From the NCBI GenBank assembly GCA_009767595.1, contig VSDK01018980.1, positions 161,454 through 225,453 of the forward strand: 64,000 nucleotides of DNA. The letters run 5' to 3'. A program made the position numbers and the translations under genes. The notes beneath the pieces were generated by a model, which searched no databases, was not told the origin of the DNA, and worked only from the letters and a program-made list of their open reading frames with translations. Positions 35,441 to 46,493 of this stretch are shown here, piece by piece (position 1 is the stretch's first letter; every line of letters starts with the position of its first letter). This DNA comes from Symbiodinium kawagutii (lineage: Eukaryota; Sar; Dinophyceae; Suessiales; Symbiodiniaceae).

Positions 35441-36165
35441 TTATAACATGCTATACGGTTATTTGTATGAATAGGTTATTGTAATAGAATTATAGGAGAA
35501 AAGTGGTAGAGCAATTATAGTCCAGCTTTTGGAAGGACTATGACAATCCGATCAATGACCATGCCAGACGAAGAAATGAGCATATACAGTATGATTACTT
35601 GGGGATAGCACTACTGCCAGTGTTTTTGACACTGCTCCAATGGTGATTCGTCTGAGGAAGGGATGAGTTGCGTGGCAGCAAAATCACCAACTGATCATTG
35701 CTGGCTCTACACCTACTCGTCGTTTTCCGATTATCCTAATAGTACCATATATTATTGATTCACCATCATCCCTGGGTGAATCCATTTTAAGAACTGATCC
35801 ATGACAGGGAAACCCAAGGCTCCATTCAGTGCAAGTTCAATTTGGGCATCTGCTGAGGGGCAAAATATCTTCGACGAATTGAATTTGGCCAGAGTATGTA
35901 CTGGCCATGCTTCATGTTTCCACTTCTGGTTGGTGATGTAGGAGACCCACTCAAGAGAAAGCTACCCTGAAGTTCCATCGTGGAATTTCACCGATCCATC
36001 CGCGGTGGCAATGTCGTGACGGGAAGGGATGAGTTTGTTTTGCAAAACAGAAGTGTACTTGGTGTATTTGGATTACCCCCCAAGCATTGCTTTCCATTGC
36101 CTCAACGACCATACCATTGTTGGGGTTTGCTGGAAGAAAAATGGCTTTGTCCAGCAAACTATTTC
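35441..36165. other. No gene supported
   Basis: AT-rich sequence with short ORFs on both strands; 35779-35800 resembles a family B arm. Confidence 0.35.
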
Positions 36166-36349
36166 AATGAAAGCATTACTTCACGAAGCCCAGCAAAGCC
36201 AATGGTTTGTCCAGAACAATGGCGTACCCTCTGGTAAACTAACATGGCAATGGAAAATCCACCATTTTGTTAGGAAAACCCTGGAAAAAACATCCATTTA
36301 TGGAGATTTTCCATTGCCATTTAGTTTACCAGAGGGTAATGCTTTCATT
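36166..36349. mobile_element. Inverted-repeat element family C
   Basis: The right arm TAGTTTACCAGAGGGTAATG continues into CTTTCATTG and pairs with CAATGAAAGCATTA (36166-36179) plus CCCTCTGGTAAACTA (36227-36241), the left arm being split by about 47 bp. Inside lies CTG|GTAAAC ... TTTACCAG|AGG, a possible 99-bp intron (36234-36332) that leaves the surrounding frame unchanged. Related pieces: GGCAATGGAAAATCC near 60182 and GGTAAACTAACC near 47521. Confidence 0.5.
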
Positions 36350-36664
36350 GGTGGCTTCACGATGGTAATTGGGCCAGCTCGGGGCATCCCCGTGTCCAGA
36401 TCTTGGACACCTCCATCCTGGTGGCTTACCCACCTTGACTGGTCCTGGAGATTGCATTGGTTACACGGAAGCTGCTGTGTAGGGCAGCCATACTCCACAC
36501 AGAGGTACCTCTGTACCGCCGTGCGCAGCCAAGGTCCACTAGCACTATGGAGACATCCTGGTGCAGGAAATACCATGCTGGAGTGCCTTGGCTGCGAGGC
36601 CGCGAATGGCAATCTATTCTGCACATTTTCAATTTTCTTCACCTGTGTGCATATTCAGCCATGA
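36350..36664. other. Exon-like GC island, strand unresolved
   Basis: Open in two plus frames (e.g. VLEIALVTRKLLCRAAILHT) and in minus frames (e.g. WYFFLHQD-type). No family is recognised. Confidence 0.3.
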
Positions 36665-36699
36665 TTGGTCAGTGTATATGCACTCAAATACACACAGGC

Positions 36700-36736
<37 letters not shown>

Positions 36737-36745
36737 CACATATAT
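36700..36745. repeat. TA dinucleotide tract
   Basis: (TA)n with minor interruptions, flanked by ACACA and CATATG repeats. Confidence 0.9.
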
Positions 36746-37614
36746 GCATAGGTATATACATATTCAGATGGATCACGATCACGGAAAGGTAGACCGGCGA
36801 TCGCTCCACTGAAATCTTGCTCTGAGCAGACGTAGAGTTTGTATTCCACAGCTGTTGGCGGGATAGCCGGGTCAGAGACAATCATAAGAACATGATTTTT
36901 GACGGCTTGGGCAATGCTGGCTGGGCATTTAATTGCATGGGACGTACCGAATGCAACACACGGAAGTTTTCGGTCCAGTCCTGTGGGTCAAGACTGACCA
37001 CGACATGGATGACTTCCACATGAAATGGTGACAAAAGAAGATGCTTCCCAATAATTGTTGAAAATCAAGAGGGTTTTGAAGATTCGTTTTCCCATCAACG
37101 AATCTAATATCAACAAACCTAATATCCCAATCAGGGACCCACTTATCGGCATGAACTCCTACGATGGTCATATAGGGCTCGCTATATCCCAATTGTGTTT
37201 TTTTCGTGGCCTTTGGGATTTGTCAGGCTACTGGTTAGCTCCTATGCCTTGGCTGTTCACATTTCACTTCCCAGGTCAGTTTCACTTGCCATAGTTGGCT
37301 TGAAAGTGTTTTCTTTTCTTCATTATATGTTTGCCCGCCGCTGGTAGTACTTGCTGGTATCCATCGATGACAGCTTCAGTTTGCAGCCCTAATTATAGTC
37401 GCCTTTGCAAGGTATTGAGGCAGCTGGATTGTTAAAACCTTTCCGCCTGGAAATCTTCCCCTTGCATTTCCGGTAAAACTTTTGGTATGTTTCCCATGTG
37501 TTTCCAAATGCCTTTGTTCTCCTATGATTGGAAACTTGACAATCTAAACAAATACAAGAAAACGGAAGTTTTTCTTTTGATTGGAGGAAACTGGATTTTC
37601 CTGTATATATGCAT

Positions 37615-37765
37615 ACATGTATAAATAGATGCATACACATACATATATATATATATGTATATATATATATACATTGAACATTACACATTATATCTATATA
37701 TCATATATTAGAAAAATATATTTATATACATAAAATGTATATATATATATACACATTTTTATGTG
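37615..37765. repeat. TA/TATG-rich microsatellite
   Basis: Several (TA)n runs separated by ACAT. Confidence 0.9.
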
Positions 37766-37796
37766 TATATACATCATCATGCGCACACATCAACAG

Positions 37797-37925
37797 GCAC
37801 AACTGCTCTTCAGCACTACCGAGGTGCCCGTGGTGTCCTCCACCTGCCAAGCGGGTTCGTTGGAACACAGCCACTGCCGCTTGGAGCGCCGCGCGCGCGC
37901 CGTGGACCTGGATGGCATGACTGGT
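37797..37925 (+). CDS. GC-rich exon candidate, frame uncertain
   Basis: The acceptor ATCAACAG precedes GC ACA ACT GCT, the linker phase. A second frame from 37802 reads LLFSTTEVPVVSSTCQAGSL and EHSHCRLERRARAVDLDG, more protein-like. One of the two is likely coding. Confidence 0.35.
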
Positions 37926-37929
37926 GGGA

Positions 37930-38700
37930 TAAGGTGGTAAAACTCGTGGTGAACCCTGGTTGAACCTGCTATGACTATAGACTATAGGTCAATAATGACT
38001 ACTAGTCTACTAGTGGTTGATAAGTAGTGGTTGATATTAAGCAACCAATTTTCTAGGGATAATGACCACAATAATGAGGAAAACAATGGTTAGTGGTAAT
38101 GAGGGGTCTGACCCATAGCCCTATGACTATTGGTGAATGCTTGGTTTAAGGCCTGGTCTCTGCTGCTTAACCTGGTATGCCTGTTGGTTCAACCTGGCAT
38201 TGGTATGACCTGGCTGATGGTATGACTCTTGCTGCAACCAGCATGGTAGACTTTGAGGTTTCGGTTCAGGGCTGGTGCTTGTTGCTCGAGAATGCAGGAG
38301 ACCCCTGCCCTACCTCTCTGCCTTTCTGCTTGTCCCAGTGAACACAGTGTCCCTTCAATAAAGGTTCCCAACTCAAATCTTACGTCCCTTCTTGATTTTC
38401 TATCCTTTTTGGGACATTGAGTGTTCCTGTCAACCAAAGCAGGCCAGATCTCCAAACAACAGGAAAAATGGAAAAGAGCCCATGTCAGCTCAGTCTTGAT
38501 AAAAATGTCTGCGTTTGGAACAAAGTCGAGTATACATTATACAGCATTAAAAATCTTACAGCTTTTCCCAGGGTGTGCTATCTGGGGATAGCAATTATTT
38601 ATCAGCTTTTCTTGATCCTCAACACGAGCCGATCGGCAATTTGAGATCACAAACTTGGCGAGCAGACGCCAACGAATGCAAGAAAAAACAGATGAAAACA
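37930..38700. other. No gene supported; fragment of family A
   Basis: Positions 38020-38130 match the 3' half of family A (AAACAATGGTTAGTGG ... GACCCATAGCC). The rest has short ORFs only. Confidence 0.4.
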
Positions 38701-38820
38701 GTATGAAAACACTAATCTGTTCAAACCAATCTGAAAACACCAATCTCTTCAAACCAATCTGAAAACACTAAAACCCATACAAAAACTAACATGAAAACAC
38801 TAATCTCTTCAAACTCCTCT
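38700..38820 (+). repeat. Short tandem repeat, GAAAACACTAATCTSTTCAAAC
   Basis: About four imperfect copies of a roughly 28-34 bp unit. Confidence 0.7.
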
Positions 38821-38831
38821 GATTTCACTGT

Positions 38832-39112
38832 GTGGTGTGTCTCCCTTGTGGCGAGTCACAGCCCCCAGGTCTAACAAAGGTGGACTACAGCGAAGTCACC
38901 TGCGGCTCAGAGGTGAGCAGTGCCTTCTGCTTGGCGAGCTCGGTGAATGGCAGCGAACCGCCCTGCAGGAGCTGTGCCACCGTCATCTTGGAGGACGGAG
39001 GGGATCCCGGTGCTGGAGGGGACCCAACGGCGCCGGAGGTCCTGGTGGTGGGGGCTGTGGTGAACTCGAAGCCGAGCTGGTGCCATTTCTGACTGAGAAG
39101 TCCTGTAGCTGA
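38832..39112 (+). CDS. GC-rich exon cluster, two overlapping plus frames
   Basis: Frame a (38832-39092) reads VDYSEVTCGSEVSSAFCLAS and PTAPEVLVVGAVVNSKPSWC. Frame b (38837-39112) reads GELGEWQRTALQELCHRHLG and ELEAELVPFLTEKSC. Internal CAG acceptors may switch between them. It is upstream of the clearer exons at 39209-40047 on the same strand. Confidence 0.4.
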
Positions 39113-39208
39113 GGAAAATGTTGGGCTGCATCCGTCTCCATCTCCATCTCCATCCCTTCTAATTTGAAAGGATTAGAATCGACGGATCAAGTGAAGCAGT
39201 GCTGACAG

Positions 39209-39325
39209 GACTGGAACCACGAGATCGAACTGTCTGGCGAGATTCGTTGGGCTCCCTTTGGCAACACGGAAGCAGATGAACTGCTGCTTGAAGGATACAA
39301 GATCTCAGCCATTGAAACTTGGCTG
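39209..39325 (+). CDS. Internal exon, possible FN3-like beta-domain segment
   Basis: 117 bp, 39 codons, acceptor GCTGACAG, donor CTG|GTGAGA. It begins DWNHEIELSGEIRWAPFGNT and ends LLEGYKISAIETWL. The SGxIxWxP ... GYxI spacing is like the first half of fibronectin-type-III-like repeats in extracellular proteins. The resemblance is by eye and tentative. The frame stays open past the donor, so the exon end could be later. Confidence 0.55.
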
Positions 39326-39452
39326 GTGAGAAACATCATGAACACACCACGAACCTCCCAAAGCTTACTATTAGCATCACTGCTAGCTCAGGCCGAAGCG
39401 TCACTTCAAAACTCATCCACACATAGGCATTCACCATCCCTGAGGGTACCCT

Positions 39453-39572
39453 GCAGATGCCTGGAAGATGCATCCATCCAATGAGACCCAGGACGAATGT
39501 GGCTCCGAGCTGGCGATCCTGGGTGATGTGGTTCCGGTCCAGACCGGGATGCGCTACGTAGCTCGGTGGTGA
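39453..39572 (+). CDS. Exon, extracellular-type segment
   Basis: After ACCCTGCAG the frame reads DAWKMHPSNETQDECGSELA then ILGDVVPVQTGMRYVARW and TGA at 39570; a CGGTG|GTGACG donor at 39568 is an alternative. It fits the continuation of the domain begun at 39209, but the direct phase does not match, so another exon or donor is needed between them. Confidence 0.5.
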   Translation, partial: ADAWKMHPSNETQDECGSELAILGDVVPVQTGMRYVARW

Positions 39573-39892
39573 CGCGTTAAGGCCACAGCTAGGCCCCCCA
39601 AATGGCTAGGTCCGGGTAGGTGAGTGACCTGGTGATCCAAACATATGCTCTACAGCAGACTGGGCTGGACTTTGACAACCAGGGTGCCATGGAAAAATGA
39701 TGGCTGTTGTTCGCTATTGCTTTCGAGAAGGAGTGCTGTACCAGTTTACAGCTGATGGGTATGGATTATTTCACATAGTGGCATCAATAGCGGGTGAATA
39801 TGTGTCTGGCTTTGAACACCTGTTACTTAAATAGATCATCACCCCTGTATCAAACGCTGATAGGAGCATGTCGTCTTGGTTGGTAATCGCAG

Positions 39893-40047
39893 ATAGCCAT
39901 AGCTTAGGCTTAGACGATGTTCTGCTGCCGTGGGCAACTGCCGAGGACAGCACCGATTGCTGTGCATCTGACTGGTACCGTTTCGAACTCCTGCCCGATT
40001 ATTACGTGCCACGAGCAGCTCGGCAGCGCGTTCCAAACACCTGGAGG
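39893..40047 (+). CDS. Internal exon, 155 bp
   Basis: After AATCGCAG two bases, then SHSLGLDDVLLPWATAEDST, DCCASDWYRFELLPDYYVPR and AARQRVPNTWR before GTGCAC. Strongly protein-like and the only such frame. Probably the same gene as 39209-39572. Confidence 0.5.
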
Positions 40048-40700
40048 GTGCACAGCTTGTGTACATACATTGACAAATATGCATGTACATGTACATACAT
40101 GCATAAAAGTGAGTATACATATTATTAACTATATGATATGATATAAATATATATGTATATGTATATGATATATAATATATATAATGTATTGTATATATAT
40201 ATATATCTATATATTCATGAACATATGTAAGATATACATATGTATCCATGTGTGCATCCTCGCACGTCATCATTGCATGCAGTGCCATACTCCCCACCAG
40301 CCCTGGGGTACCGCCATGGCGATGGATAGCTATCTAATCCTTCCTGTTCTGCATCTAAGATCCACATCTCTTATTCTTGAACTTCTTACCCTCCCAGACT
40401 GTCGACGAATTCCTACCAAAGCCCCACTTACCAGATGTGCTTATTTCCCACCAGCCATCAAACATCATGTCACTATCAACCACTCATCAATACTCATCAA
40501 CCACTCATCAACCACTCATCAACCATCAACCATCCACCATCAACCATTAAACACTCATCAACCACCAACCATCCACTCATTAACAATCAACCCCTATATT
40601 ACCAATATATCTACCATCAACCCAATGACTTCCCACCCTCCACATCCATCCACCGCACGAGCTCCAGGAATTCACGGGTCTGGCCATCTCTTCGTTGCAG
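40048..40700. other. Intronic: TA-rich microsatellite and ACTCATCAACC repeats
   Basis: Positions 40130-40215 are TATA-rich. Positions 40480-40630 are CATCAACCACTCATCAACC-type low complexity. A weak exon-like patch lies near 40286-40340. Confidence 0.5.
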
Positions 40701-40789
40701 GAGAGCGCCCTGGGAGCTGGCAATTCGCCGGGGTCACGGAGCACCCCTTGCGACTGCAGGAGGTTTTGCTCCCTGAAATAGCTGGTTAA
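40701..40789 (+). CDS. Putative terminal exon
   Basis: After CTTCGTTGCAG two bases, then ERPGSWQFAGVTEHPLRLQE, VLLPEIAG and TAA at 40787-40789. Two other plus frames are open but less protein-like. It may close the gene of the exons at 39.2-40.0 kb. Confidence 0.4.
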
Positions 40790-41452
40790 ATAGCTGGTTT
40801 AGGGATAGGAATTGGCTAGTTAGCTGCTTTGATAGCTAGGAAGTAGCTGTTTATATAAACAATTTTGAATAGCTGGTTTTACATGGTTTTTTAGATCTTT
40901 AGATAGCTGGTTTTACCTTTTTCAAATAGATAGATAGGACTTGAACCCGAATTTCTGGACTGATCAGCTGTTGCGGGTGGTTTCCCAACAGCTTCCATGA
41001 ATCCACAAGTGTGGGCCTCGGATGGAAACCAGCTGATTTTCTTTGCCATGACAGTTGCTTGAAACTTTGCTTTCTGATTGCAGACATTGGTCATGTTTGA
41101 CATCCAAGGTCTGTAACCCGGACCCCGCATACACGACATCTCACCAGTAAGGTGGCAAGACCGGCGATAGATCGATTGCTTCCAGATTCCCACTGTTGGT
41201 GGTCAAAACCAATCCAGTGACATTGAAATCAATCGAGCAACGGCCGTGGCCAGCTGTTGTACGTGGTGGAGGATTCACTGATTCACCTCCCTGCTTTTTG
41301 TGGATCTTCAAAGCCATAGTCCCATGGCACCTCAAGACGGATGAGTTCTCCATCATTTTTTGGCAGATTTTGGGGTCCCCCCTTTGTGGACAGCATGAAT
41401 TCAACAATTCCTGGTTTTTGTGGCATGTCCTTCAGTTTCCGCCCTGTTCCAG
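40790..41452. other. No gene supported
   Basis: TAGCTGGTTT-type repeats at 40780-40915. Positions 41141-41407 are open on both strands without splice support. Confidence 0.3.
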
Positions 41453-41526
41453 GAGAACTTGGCTACCACGTTTCCGATGTTGGAGCGTGAATCGCTAAGG
41501 GGCTGGGGCTTGGGCGTGATGGATAG
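41453..41526 (+). CDS. Internal exon, 74 bp
   Basis: Acceptor TCCGCCCTGTTCCAG, donor GATAG|GTGCCA. The frame reads ENLATTFPMLERESLRGWGL, GVMD plus two bases. Pyrimidine tract and both splice sites are good. No family is recognised. Confidence 0.5.
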
Positions 41527-42048
41527 GTGCCAAAACCCACGAGGCCCATTTGGTTGCCCAGAACCAGAAATGGCGTGGTGCGCCGGGAATCGCTCCAATG
41601 AGTTTCATACCAGTAGTCGGTTGTATCTGGTTGCATCATACGTCCCGTGTAGGTGCATGGTTTGGTGTACCACATTATTGGATGCCTCTGCAGTTGTCGT
41701 ATCCATGTCCACCTTGCCAATCTGTTTTGAATTTCTTTTGGTGTTGAGTTGAGCCGTATCTGTTTCTGGGTTGATTATCTAGCATGAGGATGTGACCAAC
41801 ATGTGCATACAATATTTGTGCTTTTATGTTGTTGGCAAAGGGTGGTTCCAAATCCAGGCCTCACAAGCTGCAGCAGTTTCAATATGTCTCATTGCAATCC
41901 TACTCTTCATGTGTAAATCTCATACCTAGTTGGTGGTTTTAACCATTTTGTTTCCCACATGGATGGTTACTTGGGATGAGGGAAACCACCATGGCATGAG
42001 TCGGGCAACTTCGGGCTCCTTGGAACAGCTACAGCGACGGCACAACAG
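41527..42048. other. No gene supported
   Basis: The plus frame of the preceding exon stays open to 41752, but without exon evidence. Immediately before 42049, GNSYSDGTTG is in frame with the next linker. Confidence 0.3.
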
Positions 42049-42176
42049 GTACCACTACAACATCAACCACTTCGACATTTACCTTTTCAACATCGACGAC
42101 TTGGACCGCAAGCAGCACAGTCCCTCGGCAATGTGTTGGCCTTGAAAGTTACATCAGTTCTCATCAAGTTGGGTGA
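42049..42176 (+). CDS. Thr/Ser-rich linker exon with short C-terminal part
   Basis: After CACAACAG: GT ACC ACT ACA ACA reads TTTTSTTSTFTFSTSTTWTA then SSTVPRQCVGLESYISSHQV and TGA at 42174. The AG|GT-ACN start is typical of this series. Confidence 0.45.
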
Positions 42177-43300
42177 ACCATCCCAGATAGTCACCACCAC
42201 ACACACATACCAATGAGAAATCAACCAGTCAGGTATGCTCAATCATGAAAGTTCGTCCAGAAATGGGCTAAATTTCTGAAATATGATCAGTCTTTTTCAC
42301 CCCAATACTACCCGGACAGCCCCATACTCTCAAGGGAGACAAAGCATCCTTGAATTGAGGTGCACTGCGATGGTTGCATTGTTGCACAGCCATATGGCTT
42401 CAGACTGCCAAATGGCCCAAGATTTTCAGCAATGCAATCATCACCAAGTGACCGAATTGTCTCATTGTGCAAATACTGGCAGTATGCATTTCCAGATGGA
42501 GAGCAGGTCCTTTCAGCTACTAAGTGCTGTACCAGGATTGCTACGTGAAAACAATGAGCAGTTTGGTTAGCTGCTGTCCGCAATACGAAGCATCCTTTCC
42601 AGGGTATTCTTAGGTCAAGAAATATATAGAAATATTATAGACAGATGGTGAATGAATTGATTGATTAATGAGTTGACTGATTAATGGCTCGTGAAAGCTA
42701 CTCACTTGCTTGTCGTGGCCAATAAATGGCCAATAGTGGCTGACTAATGGGTGGAAGCAACATGAAGGAACTATTTCAAGGTCCATGTCTTTGACTATAC
42801 TTTGGAATTCTTGTGGGTTTTGAAAAGATCACGCTGTGGGCGAATCGAAACGGGGTACCAGCTGAAGCAAACAATTTTGGAGGTCGATCATTTGGATGGG
42901 CAAACATCAAAACATCAATTGTTGATACATCATACTTTGGTTGATACATTTTTTGATGGGCAAACCATACCACGCATTGCCCTCCTTAGACCCAAAGTCC
43001 GAGTCAGTTGTGCAAGAAACGCGCATAGCTGGCTGTTGTCTGTGAAACAGGCTACCAACTACCAGGAACTGGCTCAAATCAATATCATCAAAACTAGCTC
43101 CCCAACTACCAAAACTATCATCATTCAAGAGAGGATCCTTGCCATGTAACTTTTGGGCGGGGTCAACATGTTGTGAATCAGATGTTTGATCTGAAAATGT
43201 GGCGATTTGCTGCTATAAAAATTGGGTCAGCTGAGATGGTCTAGGTTCCGGCCTGGCCTGGTGGGCAGAAGGAAAAAAGGAGGAAGAGCAAGAAAAGGAA
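42177..43300. other. Islands open on both strands, no decision possible
   Basis: At 42308-42583 the minus strand reads e.g. RTCSPSGNAYCQYLHNETIR while plus reads SSPSDRIVSLCKYWQYAFPD. At 42802-43149 both strands are again open. Possibly exons of a Cys-rich protein. Confidence 0.3.
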
Positions 43301-43311
43301 TCCATGCATGT

Positions 43312-43380
43312 ACATATATATATATATATATATATTAAACATGATGTACTATATATATCATATATATATACATATATGAT
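43312..43380. repeat. TA-rich microsatellite
   Basis: (TA)n and (TATC/CATA)n runs. Confidence 0.9.
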
Positions 43381-43818
43381 AAGAATTGAAGTTATCCCGA
43401 AAGCCGATGAAATAGTCTCTTGCAAGACATCCACCAACCATCACCAGACCATTTCGGTGATATTGGTCATAGCCCACCCCACATAAGCCAAAAGGAGATG
43501 GTTATAGTGACCAATATTTCATGAATCCCGTTGCCGGTTCCTTGACCAATGTAGCACTGTAGCACAAAATTGATCCAATATACTTGTTCCCTCCAACCCA
43601 AACGAGACATCCATGCAGGGCTATGTTTAATCCGACTATCATTGTTCGTGATTGTCCATGATTCACAATCATCAACCACCATGGCTGTGAATGGTATTAT
43701 TTTTTCAATATCCGGCACTGGTGTAGTCATTGTTGATAATTATTCCCTATCAATAGCCGTAACAGACTTCATCCGTTCACACCTTTCCGGATCATGGGGC
43801 ACTCAACTCTCTGCCGAG

Positions 43819-43889
43819 GCGACCACGTCAAGCACATCATCGTCAAGTACATCGAGCAGCAACTTGGGCCGCTGTTTATTTGGCTATGG
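43819..43889 (+). CDS. Ser/Thr-rich linker exon ending in family A introner terminus
   Basis: After CTGCCGAG: ATTSSTSSSSTSSS, then NLGRCLFGY plus two bases, ending GGCTATGG|GTCAAT exactly in the element terminus. It combines the linker composition with the introner junction. Confidence 0.5.
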
Positions 43890-44004
43890 GTCAATATTAA
43901 CCAGCCAATGTGGGGGATAATAAGCAATCAATACAAGGGAAAACAATGGTTAATGGTGGGGAACCAGGGGTACGGGGTTTTGACCCACTGCCATTTGTTT
44001 TTGA
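43880..44004 (+). mobile_element. Inverted-repeat element family A, copy 3
   Basis: Left TTGGCTATGGGTCAAT, right TTTTGACCCACTGCCATTT. The core GGGGAACCAGGGGTACGGGG is identical to copy 2. The expected acceptor CACAG/CATAG reads CACTG here, so the AG is lost; the next AG is near 44009. Confidence 0.65.
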
Positions 44005-44005
44005 A

Positions 44006-45010
44006 GTTGCACCGGAAATGGTGATGTAGTAGGCCACAATGGGAGTAGATTGTCATTAGGGGCGGAAAAGGTAGTGTTGGCTCAGTTGTACCCTATCATG
44101 GGGATAGGCATACACACATGTGTCATACATATGTGTATATATATATATACATATGCATGTAAATATATAGACGCCATTTGCAAATAGATTTGATAAATTA
44201 ATCCGCATCACCAACCAATCGCCGATACTGTAAATTCCACCTTGGCAGTTTTTTGGGTTGTACCTACTTGGTCTACCGTATTGGGGGTTCTCTTCATCCG
44301 TAGGAATGAATACTGTACTGTGCAAACGTGTTGGTAATTACAAAGATTTTGTTTTCAATCTCTCCTTGGATTTGGGCCAGAAAGACTGAAATTGATTGTC
44401 AGAGGGGTGAATCTCACTTAGGGGAACCATTGGTTTGCTGCCACTCATGCTTGCCTCTAGGGTGTGCAATTTAATGACAATTATGTGCCGCTTCTCTCAA
44501 GTTGTAGCATAAAGAACCGGCTTCTGGCTCGTCAATTATTGCTGGTTCATTCTCGCATCAACAATTGTTGTATCAATTACTCGTACTATCATTATTGGCC
44601 TTACATAAATAAATAAATAAATATATATATATATATATATATATACATAGATATAGATATAGATATAGGTGTAGATGTAGATGTAGATATAGATATAGAC
44701 TGGTGCCGGGTTCAACCAGCCAGCAATGTTTACATCACAAACGTGACTATATCATATCCACGTCTTGTATAGTCAATCATGCCAGGTCAAGAAATCAGTA
44801 CAGGAGCAGCATCTGGTCTCAACCACAGGGAGATCAATCATGGAATGCTGTGGGCTGCGCCTGCTGAGCCTTTGGAAACAGATGTCAACTTGTAGCAGCA
44901 TCGGCTAGTGGTGAGGCTGATCAGCTCACAATCGCCTTGGACCCTGACGTCAGTCCGACGATGTCGTCAATGTTGTCAGCCATGACATGACAGATCGATA
45001 ACGAGGCAGG
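44006..45010. other. Non-coding; (TA)n and GATATA microsatellite
   Basis: Positions 44600-44700 are AAATAAATA then (TA)n then (GATATA)n. The rest shows only short ORFs. Confidence 0.4.
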
Positions 45011-45014
45011 ATAT

Positions 45015-45180
45015 CAAGCATGATTAAAAAACCCTGATTGATCATGAAAATTAACCATTACTGACCATTGTATTAACCATTGTATTCAGCATCATTCACC
45101 ATTATTCACCATCATTAACCATTATTCACCATTATTAGCAATTATAACCATTACTAACCATCAAATTAAACATTATCAAG
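45015..45180 (+). repeat. ACCATTATTCACCATCATTA low-complexity repeat
   Basis: Dense imperfect repeats of ACCATTA/ACCATCATTA. The same motif family recurs at 22280-22540, 56105-56210 and 63460-63770. Confidence 0.8.
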
Positions 45181-45227
45181 CTTTCTTAGAGCCATGAACT
45201 TCAGCATGAACTTCAGCCGTTTCTCAG

Positions 45228-45344
45228 GTAGCAGCTCCAGCACGACGGACACCATCACCTGGACCACTCAGACCACCACTACGGCGGGGGCTCCCAAAAT
45301 GGCCACTGTGTCCACCAAGTTTGGGGCTGGGCTATGGAAAACAT
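45228..45344 (+). CDS. Ser/Thr-rich linker exon
   Basis: After CCGTTTCTCAG: GT AGC AGC TCC reads SSSSTTDTITWTTQTTTTAG then APKMATVSTKFGAGLWK, up to ACAT|GTGGTG. The intron then begins with family B-like GTGGTGGTTTCCCAAAA. Confidence 0.5.
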
Positions 45345-45410
45345 GTGGTGGTTTCCCAAAACGGTTGGTAATAATGGTTGGTTGCTATAGTGGTTGGTTA
45401 TTCAAAATAT

Positions 45411-45512
45411 GGTGGTTTCTCAAAATATGGGACCCCCAAAATGGTTGGTTTAGTACTACCGAATAGCTATTCAATGGATGATTTCGGGGTACCCCTATTT
45501 TGAGAAACCACC
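45411..45512. mobile_element. Inverted-repeat element family B, best-preserved copy
   Basis: 102 bp with 27-bp near-perfect inverted termini: GGTGGTTTCTCAAAATATGG and, inverted, GGTGGTTTCTCAAAATAGGG. ATAT on both sides may be a target duplication. The core AAATGGTTGGTTTAGTACTA is AT-rich. Confidence 0.75.
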
Positions 45513-46490
45513 ATATGTTTGATCATAGGGGATTAGAACACCAGTGAGATATACCCAGGGCTACAATGGTTAAGGTTTGCCGCTATTGCTTGCTGTGTGC
45601 ACGTCGTGGGACGTGCTTGGATGGTCACCGAGTGCACGGCTGAAGCACAGCCCCTTTCCATATAGAGTTGTTCATCAATGGTGGCTTTCCCCAGTGGTGA
45701 TCTTGGCCAGTTTTTGTGGTGAAACAAAGATAGTTAGGATAACCACTGGTTAGGATAGTGAAACAAATGTTCAAAGATGTTAGATATCCTGAACTTCTGC
45801 AACAGGGGATGCCCTGGAAGGCCCCGCACGGCTTCAGCTAGCTGCCATCACTAGTCAGGCTTTGGTCGTCAGTTTTTCTTTTGCAGGGAAACACAGATGA
45901 AGCAAGCGAGGTCCAAAGGAGCAAACTGGACACTTTCAATCTGTTCGTCACTATTCCTTGTATCACAGATTGAAGAAGGAACGAATATACCAGTATTCAA
46001 GGACGATCCCATGATTCTAAATTGATCACTGGTACAATTCTACCTTGCTCGTGAGCAGCGGGACTTTTGAGGCATGATTAAAAATTGGTAATCAATACAT
46101 GCATCATTGTTTTTAACCATGATTCTAACCGTTATAATCAACAAATAAACATTATATATCAGCAATGGGAATCAACTATTGGTGATCAACTGATGTCTTT
46201 GAACATGTTGTTGGTAATCAAGGATTGGCCATTATTATTAACATTACTATTGCTTCCATCCGTATCCTTCGTTCTGCATGGCACTTGGGATCATTCAACG
46301 GCCATCCTCACCTACAGGTGACAGTCACAGTGGAGGCACCAGTACGCGTGGAAGGTTGCACCCTGGCTTGGAAGGGCGTTTCAATGGTTGGAACACCGCT
46401 TGCAATGTGATTTTAAGTCAATAACAGTAATTAGATATAGATATACATACTAGCTAGGATTTAGTGCAAGATTAGGATAATAGTGTTTTT
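45513..46490. other. No gene supported
   Basis: Short ORFs only. A small exon-like patch lies at 46285-46370. Confidence 0.35.
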
Positions 46491-46493
46491 TCC

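Noticed and set aside
34162-35484. Repetitive ORFs such as ALAFARPIPSISRSQGTQTA in the tandem array
   Set aside because: Frames open on both strands and repeat with the array; unit lengths are not consistently multiples of three.
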